Source of the DNA: an uncultured Atopobium sp.
GTDB lineage: Bacteria > Actinomycetota > Coriobacteriia > Coriobacteriales > Atopobiaceae
Assembly (NCBI GenBank): GCA_937990665.1
Contig: CALKRF010000069.1
Coordinates: 1 to 35,120 of the forward strand
Direction of reading: 5' to 3'
DNA length: 35,120 bases
The notes below the pieces were generated by a model. The model worked only from the letters and a program-made list of their open reading frames with translations, did no database searches and had not been told where the DNA came from. A program made the translations under genes and the position numbers. Below, in pieces: positions 22,920 through 30,994 of this stretch (its first letter is position 1; every line of letters starts with the position of its first letter).

Positions 22920-22998
22920 GCCATATGGAAGTCCTGTCACACTTTGGGTATAAAGTAAGCCGTAGTAGACTTTCTAAACTTATCCGAGAGGAGCCCGT

Positions 22999-24591
22999 AT
23001 GGCACAGGTTCTTGATTTAAGCAAATCCGTTTATGAGATTTGCACTAAGTATCCCGTCATTAAAGGCCTTATGGCAGAAAACGGCTTTGCCGAGATTACC
23101 GAGCCAGGCCGTCTTCAGACCATGGGTCGTTTTATGACCATCCCTAAAGGCTGCGACCACAAAGGCGTAGACCTTGAGGAGCTCAAAGCAATCTTCCGCT
23201 CTCACGGCTTTACCATTCTTGGTGATGAGGAGCCTGCAGCAGCAGAAACCCCAGCTGACGAGAAACCCGCAGAGGCAGAGAACGCACCTATCGCGCAGAC
23301 TCCTGAGGAGCGCAAAGCTCTTATCGCCCAGTATCTTGAGCGCCTCAACGACGGTGAGGACATCGAGGCTGTTCGCGAGGACTTTACCCGTAACTTCAAG
23401 GACGTCTCTGGCTCAGAGATTTCTAACGCTGAACAGGAGCTCATTGCTGGCGGCGTTCCTATGGAGAAGGTCCTCAAGCTCTGTGACGTTCATGCCGCTC
23501 TCTTTGAAGGCAAGGTTTCTTGCGCACCAACAGGTGCTGTTGAAGAGACCCCTGGCCATCCTGTTTGGACCATGCGTCAAGAAAACGACCGTATTCTTGC
23601 CTTTATCCACGACCGTGTTGCTCCAGATGTTAAGCGTGCTCGTACGCTTACTGAGTCTTCCAGCAATGAAGAGTGCGCTGGTGTTGCAGCAATTCTAAAG
23701 GCTGATATGGACGCCTTTGACGAGGTCTTTGTTCACTACAAGCGCAAGGAAGAGCTGCTCTTCCCTCACCTTGAGCGCCACGATATCACTGGACCTTCAA
23801 AGGTTATGTGGGGTAAGGACGACGAGGTACGAAACGCTGTTAACGGTGCAGAGGCTCTGCTTGAGACTGCGTACGGCCAGTATGATGCAGGCCTTATGGC
23901 AGCCGTTGCTGACTATCTGGATGAGGCTATTGAGGGCGCTGAGTCCATGGCATCCAAGGAAGAAAATGTCCTCATTCCACTTTCCCTTGAGCACCTAACT
24001 GCTACTCAGTGGACCCAGATTGCTGCTGAAGAGAACGAGTTTGGCCACGCATTTGGCGTCAATCCTCCTTCATGGCACGCAGATCCTCTTGAGCTTGCAA
24101 ACGACAAGCTTAAAGAGATGGAAGCTGCAGCCGCTATGGACGAGAATAACGCTGAAGCAGAAGAGGAAACAATTTCTGCTGACGGTAAGGTCAAGCTCTC
24201 TACCGGTGAGTTCACCATTCCGCAGCTTGAGGCTGTCTTTGCAACTATTCCGCTCGACATTACCTTTGTTGACGCTGATGACAAGACACGTTACTTCAGC
24301 CACGGCGACACCCGTGCTTTCCCTCGTCCTAAGAGCTGCCTTGGCCGCGACGTATATGACTGCCATCCACCAAAGAGCCAGGAAGCTGTTCGTCGCATCC
24401 TCACCGAGTTCAGGAGCGGTCGTAGCGACTCCTCCGAGTTCTGGTTTGAGGTAAGAGATAAATTCCTCTATGTCCGTTACTTTGCTGTCCGCGATGAAAA
24501 GGGTAACTACCTGGGCGCACTTGAGACTACTCAGGATATCGGACCAATCCGCGCTCTTGAGGGCGAGAATCGCAGAGGATCTGACAGCTAA
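22999..24591 (+). CDS. DUF1858-DUF438-hemerythrin-PAS protein
   Basis: 530 residues, soluble. Residues 1-75 are a DUF1858-like domain (VYEICTKYPVIKGLMAENGF), followed by an Ala/Glu/Pro linker. Residues 103-172 are DUF438 (ALIAQYLERLNDGEDIEAVREDF). Residues 185-345 form a hemerythrin-like four-helix bundle with H246, E251 and H257 in VHYKRKEELLFPHLERH, and KEENVLIPLSLEHL further on. Residues 405-515 are a PAS domain (IDITFVDADDKTRYFSH type) ending LGALETTQDI. Such proteins are linked to oxygen, nitric oxide or redox sensing in anaerobes; the output is unknown because no enzymatic domain follows. GAGAGGAG precedes the ATG. Rex-like control is possible from the upstream palindrome. Confidence 0.9.
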   Translation: MAQVLDLSKSVYEICTKYPVIKGLMAENGFAEITEPGRLQTMGRFMTIPKGCDHKGVDLEELKAIFRSHGFTILGDEEPAAAETPADEKPAEAENAPIAQTPEERKALIAQYLERLNDGEDIEAVREDFTRNFKDVSGSEISNAEQELIAGGVPMEKVLKLCDVHAALFEGKVSCAPTGAVEETPGHPVWTMRQENDRILAFIHDRVAPDVKRARTLTESSSNEECAGVAAILKADMDAFDEVFVHYKRKEELLFPHLERHDITGPSKVMWGKDDEVRNAVNGAEALLETAYGQYDAGLMAAVADYLDEAIEGAESMASKEENVLIPLSLEHLTATQWTQIAAEENEFGHAFGVNPPSWHADPLELANDKLKEMEAAAAMDENNAEAEEETISADGKVKLSTGEFTIPQLEAVFATIPLDITFVDADDKTRYFSHGDTRAFPRPKSCLGRDVYDCHPPKSQEAVRRILTEFRSGRSDSSEFWFEVRDKFLYVRYFAVRDEKGNYLGALETTQDIGPIRALEGENRRGSDS

Positions 24592-24644
24592 GGTCTTATG
24601 TACGTAAAAGCCTTAAATCCTCTCTAAAAATTTTGTACGACTCA

Positions 24645-24680
24645 GTAGGCGATGTGTCCTTTTTAAGGCACATCGCCTAC
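24645..24680 (+). terminator. Long hairpin after the DUF438 gene
   Basis: GTAGGCGATGTG (24645-24656) and CACATCGCCTAC (24669-24680) form a perfect 12-bp stem, extended by CCTT/AAGG inside. It lies 53 bp after the stop and ends 30 bp before the MFS start. The following T run is poor (ACTATTTC), so it may be a weak terminator or a 5' leader structure. Confidence 0.55.
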
Positions 24681-24710
24681 ACTATTTCTGGCCAAAAGAG
24701 AGGAGCCTCG

Positions 24711-25973
24711 GTGCTACAACGTTTACTAGGCACTAAGTACGCATACGCTATTGTTGCAACTTGTATTGTCATCATGTTTTTGCCTTGCGCCATTATTCTT
24801 ACGTGCTTTGGCATCTTCATCACACCAGTTTCACAATACTTTGGCGTCCCCCGTGTTGCTTTCTCTGCGGTCTTCTCGGTACTCTGCATTGCTATGACGG
24901 TAGTTCTGCCGTTTATAGGCAAGCTCTATAAAACGCACGACACGCGCCTAGTGCTTTCTGCAAGCGTCATCGTCTGCGCAATCTCATATGGAGCTATGTC
25001 AGCAGCTCAAGAGATGTGGCATTTTTATCTCTGCGCGGTGGGACTTGGCATTGGCGTACCTGCGCTCATGTTCTTATGTGTCCCCGCCCTCATCAACGAT
25101 TGGTTTGACCAGCGCGTTGGTACTTTTATGGGACTCTGCTTTGCATTCACCGGTATTGGCGGCACTGTCTTTAACCCCATCGGATCTGCCATTATCTCGT
25201 CTGGTCCTGAAGGTTGGCGAGCTTGCTATCAGATTTTTGCCGTGATTATGCTAGTAGGAACACTCCCCTTCACCCTTTTTGTGGTGCGCGAGAAACCCCA
25301 AGACCTTGGCCTTACCCCTCTTACCTTCTCCTCTACTGACGAGAAAAACGTTGAGGTTGCAGAGACTTCTTCAACCGACATCTCTGCTGATGACGCAATG
25401 AAATATCCAGAGTTTTATATGGTTGCTGCGTTTTACGCGCTCATTACCTTTAACCAGCAAATCTCTCAGTACTTCCCTAGCTATGCCGCAACGTTTGCAG
25501 AAACCGCTCCTGCCATCGCCGCTGCTACGGGTCTTCTTGCTGGAACAACTATGCTGGGTCAAGCTATTGGAAAAGTGCTGTTGGGTGCTTTGAGTGATAT
25601 CTCTGTAAAACTTGCTTGCTTTGTAGGAATTTTCTCGGGTATTGTTGGCTTACTTTTGCTGGGGATTAAACTTCCAGTATTGCCACTCTTGCTTTCGGGA
25701 ACCTTCCTTTTTGGAATTGCCTACGCCCTTACAACGGTCGGCTCACCACTTTTGGTACGCACAGTTTTTGGAAAAAATGATTCCACTCTTATTTACTCAA
25801 GAATTGCAGGTGTCAGCAGCTTTGTCTCTGCTTGTGCGCTCATTATTTGGAGTCTAATTGTAGATGGCTCAGCCCACGGTTTCTTGGTGCTCTTTGGCAT
25901 TGGCATTGTACTGATGAGCAGTTGTCTTGCGCTTGCACTCGCCGCACTTAAGCGCGCTGACAAACGAGCATAA
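24711..25973 (+). CDS. MFS transporter
   Basis: About 420 residues with twelve hydrophobic segments. It begins YAYAIVATCIVIMFLPCAIILTCFGIFITPVSQYFGVPR-like, typical of the oxalate/formate-antiporter-like branch of the major facilitator superfamily, and has a hydrophilic central loop (TDEKNVEVAETSSTDIS) between the two six-helix halves. The substrate cannot be read from sequence; a carboxylate is only a guess. I chose GTG at 24711 because GAGGAG lies 5 bases before it; a longer frame back to 24633 crosses the upstream hairpin. The 3' end overlaps the convergent spermidine-synthase-like gene by 26 bp. Confidence 0.88.
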   Translation: MLQRLLGTKYAYAIVATCIVIMFLPCAIILTCFGIFITPVSQYFGVPRVAFSAVFSVLCIAMTVVLPFIGKLYKTHDTRLVLSASVIVCAISYGAMSAAQEMWHFYLCAVGLGIGVPALMFLCVPALINDWFDQRVGTFMGLCFAFTGIGGTVFNPIGSAIISSGPEGWRACYQIFAVIMLVGTLPFTLFVVREKPQDLGLTPLTFSSTDEKNVEVAETSSTDISADDAMKYPEFYMVAAFYALITFNQQISQYFPSYAATFAETAPAIAAATGLLAGTTMLGQAIGKVLLGALSDISVKLACFVGIFSGIVGLLLLGIKLPVLPLLLSGTFLFGIAYALTTVGSPLLVRTVFGKNDSTLIYSRIAGVSSFVSACALIIWSLIVDGSAHGFLVLFGIGIVLMSSCLALALAALKRADKRA

Positions 25974-26703
25974 GGTTATCTGGCTCTCCTGGGTCTGCTT
26001 CTAGATCCAAAGGAACAACCTCTACCTCTTCAAACACAGCGTGCGCAACATCCATGAGTACTTCAAGTTGATGTGCGTCCTCTCCTACCTGTGCAGAAAC
26101 TACATTTGTGAGATATCTTCCACCAGGAGTAAGACAGTGTGCTACTTGGCTCATCCACTCAACAGTCATCATAGCTGCAGGTGGAACTTCTCCGCTAAAG
26201 CAGTCATTCAAGATAGCGTCATAGCGTTTGTTATCAGAGATAGCTAGGTTCTTTATATACTCAACGCCATCAGTTACCTGCACCTGAAGCCTACCATTGC
26301 TCTCTCTAATAGCTTCATCCACAAAGAAGTAGTTATGAGCTAGAGCTGCAATTTTAGGGTCAATCTCCAGTGCGTCACAAGAAACCTCTGGATAATGAGC
26401 CACTAAATATCGAGGATACGAGCAACCACCAGCACCCAACATTAAGACTGAGTGTACGGAACAAGCAGCTTCAAACAACAAGTCATACAACTCAAGATAA
26501 GGAAATATCAGCTGGTTCTTTCTTGAATCTGTATACGTTGCACTCTCATAGGCGCCGCCCTGCCACAACACACGTATTTCTCCACCCTCACCATCTGAGA
26601 TAGGAAATACCAACGCAGGGCCATTCAGTGCCTGAGGTTCAACGTAAATTCCTGCACAAGTTAGGAGCTCCATATCATGAGCAGTAAGCTGTTTTTCTGA
26701 CAT
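25948..26703 (-). CDS. Spermidine-synthase-like methyltransferase-fold protein
   Basis: 251 residues with the Rossmann fold of the spermidine synthase/SAM-methyltransferase group: ESATYTDSRKNQL, then VLMLGAGGCSYPRYL (nucleotide loop), DALEIDPKIAALAHNYF, VTDGVEYIK and YDAILNDCFSGEVPP. The catalytic region resembles short SpeE-like proteins, often of unknown activity, and no speD or other polyamine gene is nearby, so spermidine synthesis is not established. GAAGGAG lies 5 bases before the ATG. Its stop lies inside the convergent MFS gene. Confidence 0.82.
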   Translation of the reverse strand: MSEKQLTAHDMELLTCAGIYVEPQALNGPALVFPISDGEGGEIRVLWQGGAYESATYTDSRKNQLIFPYLELYDLLFEAACSVHSVLMLGAGGCSYPRYLVAHYPEVSCDALEIDPKIAALAHNYFFVDEAIRESNGRLQVQVTDGVEYIKNLAISDNKRYDAILNDCFSGEVPPAAMMTVEWMSQVAHCLTPGGRYLTNVVSAQVGEDAHQLEVLMDVAHAVFEEVEVVPLDLEADPGEPDNLMLVCQRA

Positions 26704-26776
26704 GAAGCTCCTTCAAGTAATGTGTTGTATGCGGTATGTCTAAGTATAGCTAGTACACGGGGTTTCTCGCCAGGTA

Positions 26777-28135
26777 CTACCTCAACTCAAACGAATCGGC
26801 ATCGGTGATGCAGACGCAGGTGTCATAGAACGCCTTGAGTGCTTGGTATCCCAAAAGCGTGTCTTTGGTGCCTGCGGTTTCGTACACGGAGTGCATAGCA
26901 AGTTGTGGCAGGCCCACGTCAACGGCATGCATGCTGGCCTGAATGTTGGAGAGGTTGCCTAGCGTTGATCCGCCTGGCATATCGCTTCTGTTAGCAAAGA
27001 CCTGGTAAGGAATGTTTTGCTGCTTCCAAATAGCCTCGACAATGGCGCGACTAAACGCATCGGTGCAGTACGACTGACGTGCTGCTTCCTTGATAACCAT
27101 GCCGCCATTGAGATACGGCTTGTTGGCCGCATCGTGCTTCTCGGGATAATTGGGGTGCACCGCATGCGCATTATCGCAGCTTACCAGCAAAGATGCCGAG
27201 AGCGCTCGGTAGTAATCTTCCTGTGTAAAGCCAAGCGTGGCGTTTACGCGTTGCAAAGTGTCTTTAAGAAATGTGGACTGAGCTCCCTGCTTGGTATTTG
27301 AACCAACTTCCTCGTTATCAAAGCAGGTATACACAGAGATGTCCTGCTCATTTGAAGCCGCAAGGAAAGCCTTGAGTGCTACGAATGCACACTGAAGGTC
27401 ATCCAGATGGCCAGCGGAAACAAACTCCTTCTTAGCACCCCAAATACGGCCGCCCGTGTGATCAACTAAGAACAAATCGCGAGAAAGAATATCTTCTTGA
27501 GACACGCCTGCTGCGTCAGCTACCAGGGCGTTAAAGGCGCCAGGATTAAGCTCTCCAGCGCTAAAGAGTGGCATCAGATCTTTAGCGCGGTTGAACTCTG
27601 GCGAGAGACCATTTTTGTGCTCAAGATGAATAGCCAAGCTTGGAATCATAACAACATCGTCTTCAATGTTGACCAGCCTGGACTCTACCTTGTTTCCTAC
27701 CTTGACCAGTACACGACCGGCAATACCCAAAGGACGGTCAAACCACGTGTGATCAAGCATGCCGCCGTATACCTCAGTGTTCAGGCGAAGCGAGTTGCCG
27801 TCACCGATAAGCTCTGGCTGAGCTTTTACCTTGTAGGTTGGAGAATCGCCATGGGCAACAGCAAGCTGGAAGTGATAAGGAGCATCAGCGCTTGAGGTTT
27901 GGGGCTCACGGTACTTCTCGCCAACTTTCCAGGCAACAATTGAAGAATTGTTGCGCGTGGTAAAGTAAGAGCCGCCAGGCTGAACATCCCAAGAAGAACC
28001 CTCGGATAGAAAGGTAAAACCGCTCTCTAGAAGGTACTCTTTGATGGTTTGTGTGGTATGAAACATAGAAGGGCTCTGCTTAATAAAAGCAAGGAGCTCC
28101 TCAGAAAGAGCAAGTGACTCGTTTAAATCAGACAT
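26777..28135 (-). CDS. M18 family aminopeptidase (aspartyl aminopeptidase type)
   Basis: Two-metal cytoplasmic aminopeptidase of 452 residues that trims N-terminal residues, acidic ones in characterised relatives. Family segments: FHTTQTIKEYLLESGF near the start, VAHGDSPTYKVK with a metal-binding His-Asp, SAGHLDDLQCAF, CFDNEEVGSNTKQGAQST with the catalytic Glu pair, SCDNAHAVHPNYPEKHD, and HSVYETAGTKD at the C-terminus with the last metal ligand. AAAGG precedes the ATG by 8 bases. It is monocistronic or leads into the spermidine-synthase-like gene 73 bp downstream. A GGCGAGAAACCCC motif follows the stop after 5 bases. Confidence 0.93.
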   Translation of the reverse strand: MSDLNESLALSEELLAFIKQSPSMFHTTQTIKEYLLESGFTFLSEGSSWDVQPGGSYFTTRNNSSIVAWKVGEKYREPQTSSADAPYHFQLAVAHGDSPTYKVKAQPELIGDGNSLRLNTEVYGGMLDHTWFDRPLGIAGRVLVKVGNKVESRLVNIEDDVVMIPSLAIHLEHKNGLSPEFNRAKDLMPLFSAGELNPGAFNALVADAAGVSQEDILSRDLFLVDHTGGRIWGAKKEFVSAGHLDDLQCAFVALKAFLAASNEQDISVYTCFDNEEVGSNTKQGAQSTFLKDTLQRVNATLGFTQEDYYRALSASLLVSCDNAHAVHPNYPEKHDAANKPYLNGGMVIKEAARQSYCTDAFSRAIVEAIWKQQNIPYQVFANRSDMPGGSTLGNLSNIQASMHAVDVGLPQLAMHSVYETAGTKDTLLGYQALKAFYDTCVCITDADSFELR

Positions 28136-28288
28136 GCGTAAAACCTTTCATAGAACTGTGTTGCACCCAACAGCCTAGCACGCATTTTTGGTGAGGCGTC
28201 CACTTTCTAGAAAATGACGCAAAGAATACGCGCTTCAGGGTAGATACTTATATGTTGAACTAATTCTCACCCACCAAAGCGAGAGTGT

Positions 28289-29257
28289 ATGGATATCAAT
28301 CAAGCTATTGAGCACGCAAATGCGTTTGTCATACCTGGACTTCTTGTTGATGATCAGTCCATCATCGGCGAGGTCAACAAAAACTGTGACGCTATTAAAA
28401 CGCTGCTTGATGCCTGGAAGGAAGCTCCTCTAGGCCAAGAGCCTGTAGAGTTTTCTGTCATTCAGCAACTTGCTGATAGAACGCGCTCGCTCTGCGACAC
28501 CTACGGCGTGGAGAGGCTCAGAAACCATCGAGGCGTTGGCCTTTCTCGCGGTCTTTCCAACGACGATCTTGCGGCTGCCGTTGCAAAGATGCAGCGTCGT
28601 CGCCCTAAGGCTGTCTATAAAACCGCAGGTCCCCTTCTTAATGACTTGCAAATTGCGTATGTCGAGAAGAGCGTTTCTGGCACGGTGCTAGGAATTGATA
28701 TTGAGACTACCTCGCGTTTTCCTGAGCTGGGCTACATTGTTAATGTGGGCTTTGAGTTCTGGAATCTTGGTCGTAACACCGTTCCGGTAGAGCCCCACAC
28801 CGCTTACTTTGGCATCCCAGAGATGTACAAAGAAAAAGGTGTCCCTCTTTCCGATATTCACCAGATTATCTGGAAAGATGTTGAGGGTAAGAAATCATTT
28901 AGAGACGATAAAAAAGCCCAAGAGGCCCTGCTGGCAACTATGAAAAAGATTCCTTTTATGGCGCATAACGCTGCCTTTGAGGATTCTTGGTTCATGTTCA
29001 ACATTGACGGTTACGCAGAAGCCAGAAAAGCAGGCAAGATTATTGTCATTGACTCCCGCGACATCTGCCGCCGCCTGGATCCAGAAATTAGGTCTCTTCC
29101 CCGTGAGTCTTCCCCTGCTGCGCTTGAGAACTGGGCACGTCGTAGGCACACGCTTGCAGCAGACGAGAAGGAACGTCACCTGGGACTTGAAGATGTAGAC
29201 CTTATGATTCGTACCGTTCAAGCAGAGTTTGCAGACCACAATATGTTTGAAGACTAG
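28289..29257 (+). CDS. DEDDh-type 3'-5' exonuclease-like protein with unknown N-terminal domain
   Basis: 322 residues. From residue 135 the sequence fits the DnaQ/RNase H-like exonuclease fold: GIDIETTS holds the Asp-Glu of Exo I, MAHNAAFEDSWF the Exo II Asp, and RHLGLEDVDLM the His-x4-Asp of Exo III. All four acidic residues and the His are present, so it should be active on single-stranded nucleic acid ends. The first 130 residues are helical, lack any domain I recognise, and include a basic patch (KMQRRRPKAVYK). GCGAGAG lies 3 bases before the ATG. It precedes gltX by 91 bp but gltX has its own likely -10 box. Confidence 0.78.
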   Translation: MDINQAIEHANAFVIPGLLVDDQSIIGEVNKNCDAIKTLLDAWKEAPLGQEPVEFSVIQQLADRTRSLCDTYGVERLRNHRGVGLSRGLSNDDLAAAVAKMQRRRPKAVYKTAGPLLNDLQIAYVEKSVSGTVLGIDIETTSRFPELGYIVNVGFEFWNLGRNTVPVEPHTAYFGIPEMYKEKGVPLSDIHQIIWKDVEGKKSFRDDKKAQEALLATMKKIPFMAHNAAFEDSWFMFNIDGYAEARKAGKIIVIDSRDICRRLDPEIRSLPRESSPAALENWARRRHTLAADEKERHLGLEDVDLMIRTVQAEFADHNMFED

Positions 29258-29312
29258 GCAACGTTGTCGGTCATCTGTGTTCAAGCGTTATACTAAAGAG
29301 TGCATAAACTAG

Positions 29313-29330
29313 ATTTTCTCGCTAGAAAAT
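29313..29330 (+). other. Small hairpin in the gltX leader
   Basis: ATTTTCT and AGAAAAT are perfect 7-bp arms with loop CGCT, 18 bp before the gltX start. A likely -10 box TATACT lies at about 29289. The hairpin is in the 5' untranslated part and does not cover the AAGGAGGAG binding site. Confidence 0.4.
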
Positions 29331-29348
29331 AACTGCCAAGGAGGAGTT

Positions 29349-30863
29349 TTGTCAGAGAAGCAGGTTAGAGTACGTTTTGCGCCATCCCCAACAGGTAAGC
29401 TGCACATCGGAGGTGCGCGTACTGCTATCTATAACTGGGCTTTTGCTCGCGCAAATGGTGGCAAGTTTATTCTTCGTATTGATGACACAGATCCTACGCG
29501 CTCTACTGAAGAGAACACTCAGATCATTCTGCGCGCCATGAAGTGGCTTGGTCTTGATTGGGACGAGGGTCCAGATAAGGGCGGCGATTGCGGTCCTTAT
29601 AGCCAGACTGAGCGTCTTGACCTGTATCGTGAGGCAGCAAATAAACTGCTGGCAGAGGGCAAGGCATACCCTTGCTTCTGCACGCCAGAGAAGCTTGCTG
29701 AAGACAAGAAGGCTGCTGAGGAGCGCCACGACCCCTTCCAGGGCTATCAGCGTACCTGCAGAAACATTGATCCTGCAGAGGCACAGCGCCGCATTGACGC
29801 TGGCGAGCCTTATACCATCCGTATCAAGGTTCCTCTGGACCGCGGTGACGTTATTGTCCACGACGCTGTTCACGGTGACGTAACCTTTAACGCTCGCGAG
29901 CTTGATGACTTTATCATCTTCCGTTCTGATGGCACCCCAACCTACAACTTTGCTACCGTTGTTGATGACGCTGGCATGGGCATTACCCACATCATTCGTG
30001 GCGATGACCACCTGTCCAACACTCCTCGCCAGATTATGGTGTACGAGGCTCTGGGCGCACCTGTTCCAACCTTCGCTCACATCTCCATGATTTTGGGTCC
30101 TGATGGCAAGAAACTCTCCAAGCGCCATGGCGCAACCTCTGTTGAGGAGTATCGTGACCAGGGCTATCTTGCAGATGCCTTTGTCAACTACCTGGCCCTT
30201 CTCGGCTGGTCGCTTGATGGCGAGACAACCATTGTTCCTCGTGACGTTTTGGCGTCTCAGTTCTCTTTGGATCACGTTTCCAAGAACCCTGCTAAGTCCG
30301 ATCCAGAGCGCCTGAACTGGATTAATGCAACCTATCTTGCCAACATGGACAACCAGACTTTTGCAAAGACTGTTCTGATTCCAGAGCTTGTGAGCGCAGG
30401 TCTTGAGCCTGTTCAGGGTAGTACTACTGACGCAGAAGAGATTTACGCAACTCGTCCAGGCTGGTATGACCTGCTTTCCGAGATTCTTCGTCCTCGCACC
30501 ACCGTAAGCCCAGACGTCATTGAGAAGTCCCGCTTCCTGTATGAAGGCGCAAACGTCACCTTTGATCAGAAGAGCGTTGAGAAGGGTCTTACTAAAGACG
30601 CTGTTCAGAGCGCAACTGTTCTTGCTGCTGCAAAGACTGCTCTTGAGGGTGTCTCTGAGGACGAGTGGAAAGCCGCAGCAATTGACGCTGCCCTTGAGGT
30701 GCTTCCAGAGCAGCTTGACCTCAAGAAGCGCGTTATTTTCCAGTCCATTCGTGTTGCTGAGTGCGGCAACATGGTCTCCCCTCCTCTTGGAGAGTCCATG
30801 GAGCTTCTTGGTCGTGAGGTTTGCCTTGCTCGCCTTGATCGCGCTCTGGAGCTTTGCAAATAA
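29349..30863 (+). CDS. gltX: Glutamyl-tRNA synthetase
   Basis: Class I synthetase of 504 residues charging tRNA-Glu. VRFAPSPTGKLHIGGARTA carries the HIGH-type motif, WLGLDWDEGP and GPYSQTERLDLY the insertion typical of GluRS, and ILGPDGKKLSKRHGA the KMSKS-type loop. The C-terminal 170 residues are the helical anticodon-binding domain. Whether it also mischarges tRNA-Gln for the amidotransferase route cannot be told; no glnS lies in the window. The start is a TTG because AAGGAGGAG lies just before it and no ATG is near. A strong terminator follows 65 bp after the stop. Confidence 0.97.
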   Translation: MSEKQVRVRFAPSPTGKLHIGGARTAIYNWAFARANGGKFILRIDDTDPTRSTEENTQIILRAMKWLGLDWDEGPDKGGDCGPYSQTERLDLYREAANKLLAEGKAYPCFCTPEKLAEDKKAAEERHDPFQGYQRTCRNIDPAEAQRRIDAGEPYTIRIKVPLDRGDVIVHDAVHGDVTFNARELDDFIIFRSDGTPTYNFATVVDDAGMGITHIIRGDDHLSNTPRQIMVYEALGAPVPTFAHISMILGPDGKKLSKRHGATSVEEYRDQGYLADAFVNYLALLGWSLDGETTIVPRDVLASQFSLDHVSKNPAKSDPERLNWINATYLANMDNQTFAKTVLIPELVSAGLEPVQGSTTDAEEIYATRPGWYDLLSEILRPRTTVSPDVIEKSRFLYEGANVTFDQKSVEKGLTKDAVQSATVLAAAKTALEGVSEDEWKAAAIDAALEVLPEQLDLKKRVIFQSIRVAECGNMVSPPLGESMELLGREVCLARLDRALELCK

Positions 30864-30927
30864 CGCACCGAATGCGCTTGTCGCGTATTCTCCCAAGCAT
30901 AAGTGGGTATCAAAAGTAAAACCACAC

Positions 30928-30964
30928 AAGAGCTGTAAAACAGATGGTTTTGCAGCTCTTTTAT
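30928..30964 (+). terminator. Terminator after gltX
   Basis: AAGAGCTGTAAAAC and GTTTTGCAGCTCTT (30928-30960) form a 14-bp stem with one G-U pair and a five-base loop. The stem ends in CTCTT and runs into TTATC, giving a short T run. Confidence 0.75.
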
Positions 30965-30994
30965 CGTTACCGTTTGTTTAGTTTTGGAGTAGTT

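Noticed and set aside
24633..24710. Longer N-terminus for the MFS transporter
   Set aside because: It would translate through the 12-bp stem hairpin; the GTG at 24711 has an ideal GAGGAG spacing.
29352..30929. 525-codon open frame on the minus strand across gltX
   Set aside because: It mirrors gltX codon by codon, has no ribosome binding site or domain, and is an artefact of the codon bias of a real gene.
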